Below are positions 21,542 to 25,543 of a stretch of DNA of 25,543 nucleotides, piece by piece. Below the pieces are notes generated by a model that ran no database searches, was not told where the DNA came from, and worked only from the letters and a program-made list of their open reading frames with translations. Both the position numbers and the translations under genes were made by a program. Within the stretch, counting starts at the first letter, position 1, and every line of letters begins with the position of its first letter. Location: the NCBI GenBank assembly GCA_022453515.1, contig JAJNNY010000140.1, positions 1-25,543 on the forward strand, read 5' to 3'. This stretch comes from Astrocystis sublimbata. Its lineage: Eukaryota > Ascomycota > Sordariomycetes > Xylariales > Xylariaceae.

Positions 21542-22730
21542 GCTCAAAGGCTGGGAGGGCGCAAACGTAACAGCAAGCAAGCAACGTACAGCGCAATTGG
21601 CGAGCGATATAGGATGCGCAATGAACGGTATGCGACGGGTGCAATCGTGTGTTTCTACTGCCGGCCTCGAAACGGTAGACGGTGGCAAGATGGTGGTGCG
21701 ATAGGGCTGGTGCGGGAGACACGATGTTGCACTGGAAGGTGTGCTGTTTGCGCCTGGGATATTTTGCGTAGAACTGGAACCGAGTTGTTTTGTAATGCAG
21801 TCGCTAGAGTCGCAATGCTGTTCTGCCAGCCTCAGTCGGAACGCAGAGGTCTCAATGCTCTGTGGTATATTATTATTCTGCAACGTGGATGACGGTAGAG
21901 GCGTCGGTTATCAACATTGCATCTCTAGGTAGGGTGCGAAGCTCGGTAGGTATGTGCCTAGGTACCGGCCACCCAGTGTTTGATTCAATGCGTCACCAGA
22001 AGCACTGTGCAACAACCGCCTCTGAACCTTGTACTGTGCTTATAACTATATGCACTGTACGTAGGTAATGACGGGATAAGCCCCTAAGGTCGAGACACAT
22101 GCCAATGTAGACAACTACAGGTACATTCTCAATTGGAGTTCGCCACTGTGTCGCCCACCACATACACATATAATGTGCCCAACGAACATTTTATTCATCG
22201 CTCGAATTTCATCTACAGGATAACGTTTAACTTTGACCCTTCTCCACAACCGGCAGGTACTTCTCATGAAAGCCAGATACGTCTTCAAAGCGCGTCATTT
22301 CTGACGTAAGCCCTTCAAACCACCTTCATCGTCGATGATGAACAATGCCCAGTCCTCCCTATCTGTTGTTCAACATACAAAGCCGAAGAAGCGGCGTTGC
22401 AATACATTCCTCCCAAGTCGATCAAGATTTCCATTTTTGAACTCATATGTGCGAATGTACACTTTTGTGTATGTTTTGGAAAACCCCCATGCCGGAACTC
22501 CACTTGTTTATGTACGGAAACAACATCGAATGCATTAGATACCTAAGCTGGACGGCCTGAATAGCTGCAAGTATGAAATGAAAGCGAAGCACCCAAACTC
22601 CAGTTGATATGGTTGGCGAACAAAGAAAAGAACCCGAATCAGTTACTCCCCGCCCCTGACTCTACAGCCACGCTTCCACTTGGTAGTGACCACGGGCCGC
22701 CTAGGAAAACAGGGCCGGGACCTGCCACCC
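21542..22730. other. Intergenic region upstream of the DUF155 gene
   Basis: About 1.2 kb between the DUF155 start and the stop of the next gene. A TAGGTA/CCTAGGTACC cluster lies at about 21926-21966, some 385-425 bp upstream of the DUF155 ATG. The short open frames here are unconvincing, and no tRNA, rRNA or transposon was found. Confidence 0.5.
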
Positions 22731-25543
22731 TTACTTCCCATGGAGTTTCTCCTTGAGATAAACCACTGCGGCGTACCCAGAGCAGCATTGTGTGGTCATA
22801 CCATGCGCACACCACGGGCACCTGACCATGGTCGTAATGGCTGCAGAGACCCCTAGCGATTTGTCCTCTACGACCGAGTCGGGTTTGGCCATGCACTCGT
22901 ATACTCGTGACGGCATATCGTGGAAGAAGTGGCAGTTGCAGCACTCCACCAGCATCTTGGCTAACGGCTCCGCTCGGTTACCCGCCGAAACCACACTTTG
23001 GATGCTACCAGACGAGTGTTTCGGCGAGAAATGGGGCCGCATGGCTCGCGATGTAGACGTCGAAGCGACAGGTACAGCCTTCCGTGCTTCCTGCAGATAC
23101 GCGGCACCCATAGACATGGGTTTTGACAGTTCAGGTCCATTCGAACTGTTTTGCCGCGACATCTTCAACGCCGATTTCCGTGGCATTACATCTCCAGTGA
23201 GATCTGGTGGCGGCGAACACGGGAGACTGACCGAAGAGGACCCTTCGCTCGACTTCAACTGCAGTTGCTGGGGCCTAGTGGAACGGGCCAACGAAGGCGT
23301 CGCTGAGTGGAGATCCAGGGCAGACTGTGCCCTTGGCGGCAATGGCCGGGCCGGGTGCCTGCCCACACCGTGCTCATCCTCGTCGTTGGAATCTCGACGC
23401 ACATCGGCGAAGCTCACTGACGTCGGAGTGGCCACTAGCGAAGGAGTTGCTGAACCCCTCGTCTTAGTCGACGTAAACGTCGTCTGTTGCTCGACGTAGG
23501 GTGTAGACGTTGCCTCCCCCTGATTGCCATCGTTGGCATCCGCCTCGGTTCTTGACTCCCGAGGCGCCGTTTCTTCAGCTTGCTCGTCTGACATGCCCCA
23601 AAAGTTGGCGCGAACAACGTTATTGCCGATTGCTGATACGGATCCTAATGGAGTGGTGTGTGAAGACTCTGGCTGCGATACCAACATTCCTTTTCGTGAC
23701 TGAGGTCGCGAACTATTGGGTGTTGTGGCGGAGGAGGGTGAGGGCGGCGAATCACCAGAAATCGAGGACGACGATCGTTCCGAGGTTGTGCGGCTCGGAT
23801 TTGTATGCTGCGAATGAGACATGGAATCGCTTGACGCCTCGGCTCCCACTAATATCCTCGCCTCCTTAGAAGATAAACCGAGACGTTCGAAGGCGGAAAC
23901 ATCGCTGTCGGAATACTGGGCAGAGATAGCTGGTGAGTTTTTGAACTTTGGTTCATTGACACTTCTACCAGTATCCTTCCGCTGCGCATCAGCTGTTAAA
24001 GCCACCTCTGTCGCTCTTCCAATACCAACTGGTTTATCCTTGCCGTGGCTTGTTCGGGGTGGGTCGTATAGGGTATTGTGGTCGATGTCTTCATCTAGCT
24101 CTTCGACGAAAGCAAATCTCGGAGACAGGGGCTGGCCGTCATTGGGGGAATATAAATCGAGTACGGGAGGCAGGTAAGAGTCTTGGAAAGACTCGAAATA
24201 GTCAGCCTCGCGACGTGGCTGCAATGGTTGTGGCAATGTATCCGGAACGTCCTTCTCGAATGTGATCAGGTCGTCGACAGACCTAGCAGCAAGTGTTTCC
24301 TGCTGTATTTCAAGTCCTGCAGGTACTGCATCATGAACGTGAGGTTCCGAGCAACCTGTGCTTGGCAAATTTCCTTGTATTATGTCCTCCATCAGGCCAT
24401 TGTCGTAACAATTTGATACTGGGCGGATTGTCGAAGCGTGTGTGCCTACGGAGACTTGGTCGTCCTCTGGTATATGCCCATTCCTCACATCGGACGTGTC
24501 ATCTTGCCCGAAGCTCAAACCCCCTTTACCGCCTCTTCTATTAAGCCACTGGCCGTTGGAGATATTCATAGCATCAGCATGAGAGCTTACAGACCGACGA
24601 ATATCGCCGGTATGGATTCGGGAATTGGTCGTTCTCCCATCGGGCCCTATACCACCACTTGTGCGCGTTTTCGTCACGTCAGATACTTGCTCGCCATCAA
24701 CCATAGCTGATCTAGTCTGCTGGGCTGTACGTGCTGTGTGAGAGCGTTTCTCCTGAGCTGTAACAAGGGCCATTACGGTATCACGAGTCGAGGCGTGGGG
24801 GGACTCAATCTGGGCGCGGCGGTCACGAGGAGCTGTTGATAGATTGTCACCTTGTTCCGTACCAGGTGCTCTGACTTCGATCTTCCGTGGCCGAAGTTGG
24901 CGTGCTCGAGGGGCAATATCTGGTCCTGGCTCAGTATTCGATCGCCTATGTTTTGGCGGAAAGGCAGAATCGAGCGGTTGTTGTGGATGCTCGATATCGC
25001 CTTGTTTCCTCCCACTCGGCAACTTGAACGCCATATCATTTGCGCCGTCTGCCAGGCTGCCTGGCATGGTACCCATATCTTGCGAGTTGGCAGGCTGCCT
25101 TGCGGTGTTAGCAGAGCCGTCTCTAGCTGGTTGATAGTAAAGGTACGAAGGTCCCCTGAGTTTATTCAACGTAGTTGACAGTAACGATTGTGAGCGGCTA
25201 AGTCCTGAGCCTGTAGGTGTGCGTAGTCCCGAGCCCCTCTTTTCTTGGGATGAGAGAGATTGGTCGGAGTTAGAAAGGGCTGATCGTATCGACGATGGCT
25301 TTCTCGATTCTGGTACAGACTGATCATTTCCGGGCCGGTTTCCGTTGGGCTGCTGTGCTGGTAGTGTCTCATATTGGATACTACGCAGAGTCCCTTTTTC
25401 ACCAGTACTCTTCTCGCCCCCCTCTCCGCGCGTTTCTACTAGCTTCTGCACGGCAGCCACATTTCCGTGCTGTAACCTGAATCCGGATAGAAACCCTCGA
25501 CCTCTCGACTTGTCTTTGGTTGTAGGACCTGACTCATCCCTCA
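22731..25543 (-). CDS. Large disordered protein with conserved C-terminal cysteine module (5' end outside window)
   Basis: The frame is open from the window edge (first whole codon at 25541) to TAA at 22731-22733, at least 936 codons in one exon. The start lies beyond the window; a GTG at 25460 is internal. Most of the protein is low-complexity Ser/Pro/Thr/Gln/Arg sequence typical of disordered fungal regulators, with short islands that may be conserved: LSRSQSLLSTTLNKLRG near the visible N-terminus, DVSAFERLGLSSKEARILVG mid-protein, VVRANFWGMSDEQAEE, and RKSALKMSRQNSS. The last 75 residues form a compact cysteine-rich unit: ECCNCHFFHDMPSRVYECMA, then VRCPWCAHGMTTQCCSGYAA and VVYLKEKLHG. The CxxC pair, single Cys, CxxC and CC are compatible with metal binding. 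I recall similar endings in uncharacterised Sordariomycete proteins but know no function. Confidence 0.8.
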   Translation of the reverse strand, partial: RDESGPTTKDKSRGRGFLSGFRLQHGNVAAVQKLVETRGEGGEKSTGEKGTLRSIQYETLPAQQPNGNRPGNDQSVPESRKPSSIRSALSNSDQSLSSQEKRGSGLRTPTGSGLSRSQSLLSTTLNKLRGPSYLYYQPARDGSANTARQPANSQDMGTMPGSLADGANDMAFKLPSGRKQGDIEHPQQPLDSAFPPKHRRSNTEPGPDIAPRARQLRPRKIEVRAPGTEQGDNLSTAPRDRRAQIESPHASTRDTVMALVTAQEKRSHTARTAQQTRSAMVDGEQVSDVTKTRTSGGIGPDGRTTNSRIHTGDIRRSVSSHADAMNISNGQWLNRRGGKGGLSFGQDDTSDVRNGHIPEDDQVSVGTHASTIRPVSNCYDNGLMEDIIQGNLPSTGCSEPHVHDAVPAGLEIQQETLAARSVDDLITFEKDVPDTLPQPLQPRREADYFESFQDSYLPPVLDLYSPNDGQPLSPRFAFVEELDEDIDHNTLYDPPRTSHGKDKPVGIGRATEVALTADAQRKDTGRSVNEPKFKNSPAISAQYSDSDVSAFERLGLSSKEARILVGAEASSDSMSHSQHTNPSRTTSERSSSSISGDSPPSPSSATTPNSSRPQSRKGMLVSQPESSHTTPLGSVSAIGNNVVRANFWGMSDEQAEETAPRESRTEADANDGNQGEATSTPYVEQQTTFTSTKTRGSATPSLVATPTSVSFADVRRDSNDEDEHGVGRHPARPLPPRAQSALDLHSATPSLARSTRPQQLQLKSSEGSSSVSLPCSPPPDLTGDVMPRKSALKMSRQNSSNGPELSKPMSMGAAYLQEARKAVPVASTSTSRAMRPHFSPKHSSGSIQSVVSAGNRAEPLAKMLVECCNCHFFHDMPSRVYECMAKPDSVVEDKSLGVSAAITTMVRCPWCAHGMTTQCCSGYAAVVYLKEKLHGK

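Noticed and set aside
1..25543. CRISPR arrays, bacterial operons or riboswitches
   Set aside because: Spliced genes, fungal protein families and intergenic spacing show a eukaryotic nuclear sequence. No regularly spaced direct repeats were found.

Overview
The window looks like nuclear DNA of a filamentous ascomycete, most likely a Sordariomycete. The evidence is short GT..AG introns with CTGAC/CTAAC-type branch sites, long serine/proline-rich proteins with conserved termini, dispersed TAGGTA/CCTAGG motifs between genes, and recognisable fungal families (XLF/Nej1, DUF155/Rmd1, and a fungus-specific kinase-like family). The nearest group is a guess: Glomerellales or a relative.

Positions 1-11815 are one giant, nearly perfect palindrome. 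Two arms of about 5.9 kb face each other across a 14-nt spacer at 5903-5916. The left arm is cut by the window start, so the palindrome may be longer. The arms hold no convincing complete gene: only the tail of an open frame at their outer ends and a few open stretches. I saw about thirty differences between the arms, and nearly all are one-base length changes, many in homopolymer runs. That pattern looks like uncorrected long-read error or a fold-back assembly end more than evolved divergence, and it shows none of the C-to-T change expected from RIP. A real inverted duplication remains possible.

Positions 11816-25543 are ordinary single-copy DNA with four genes, all on the minus strand. In + coordinate order they are: (1) a multi-exon kinase-like gene (12676-15895) with a degenerate catalytic core and a long Arg-Gly-rich tail encoded by a tandem repeat; (2) an XLF/Nej1 end-joining factor (16530-18227); (3) an Rmd1/Rmd8/Sif2-type DUF155 membrane protein with one intron (19708-21541); (4) the 3' part of a large, mostly disordered protein ending in a cysteine-rich module (22731 to beyond the window end). 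Spacers are 0.6-1.5 kb. Nothing suggests an operon or metabolic cluster, and the four genes need not act together.

The observations most worth a second look are the palindrome and its difference pattern, the HRN/DFS pseudokinase with the RG tail, and the conserved cysteine module of the partial gene.
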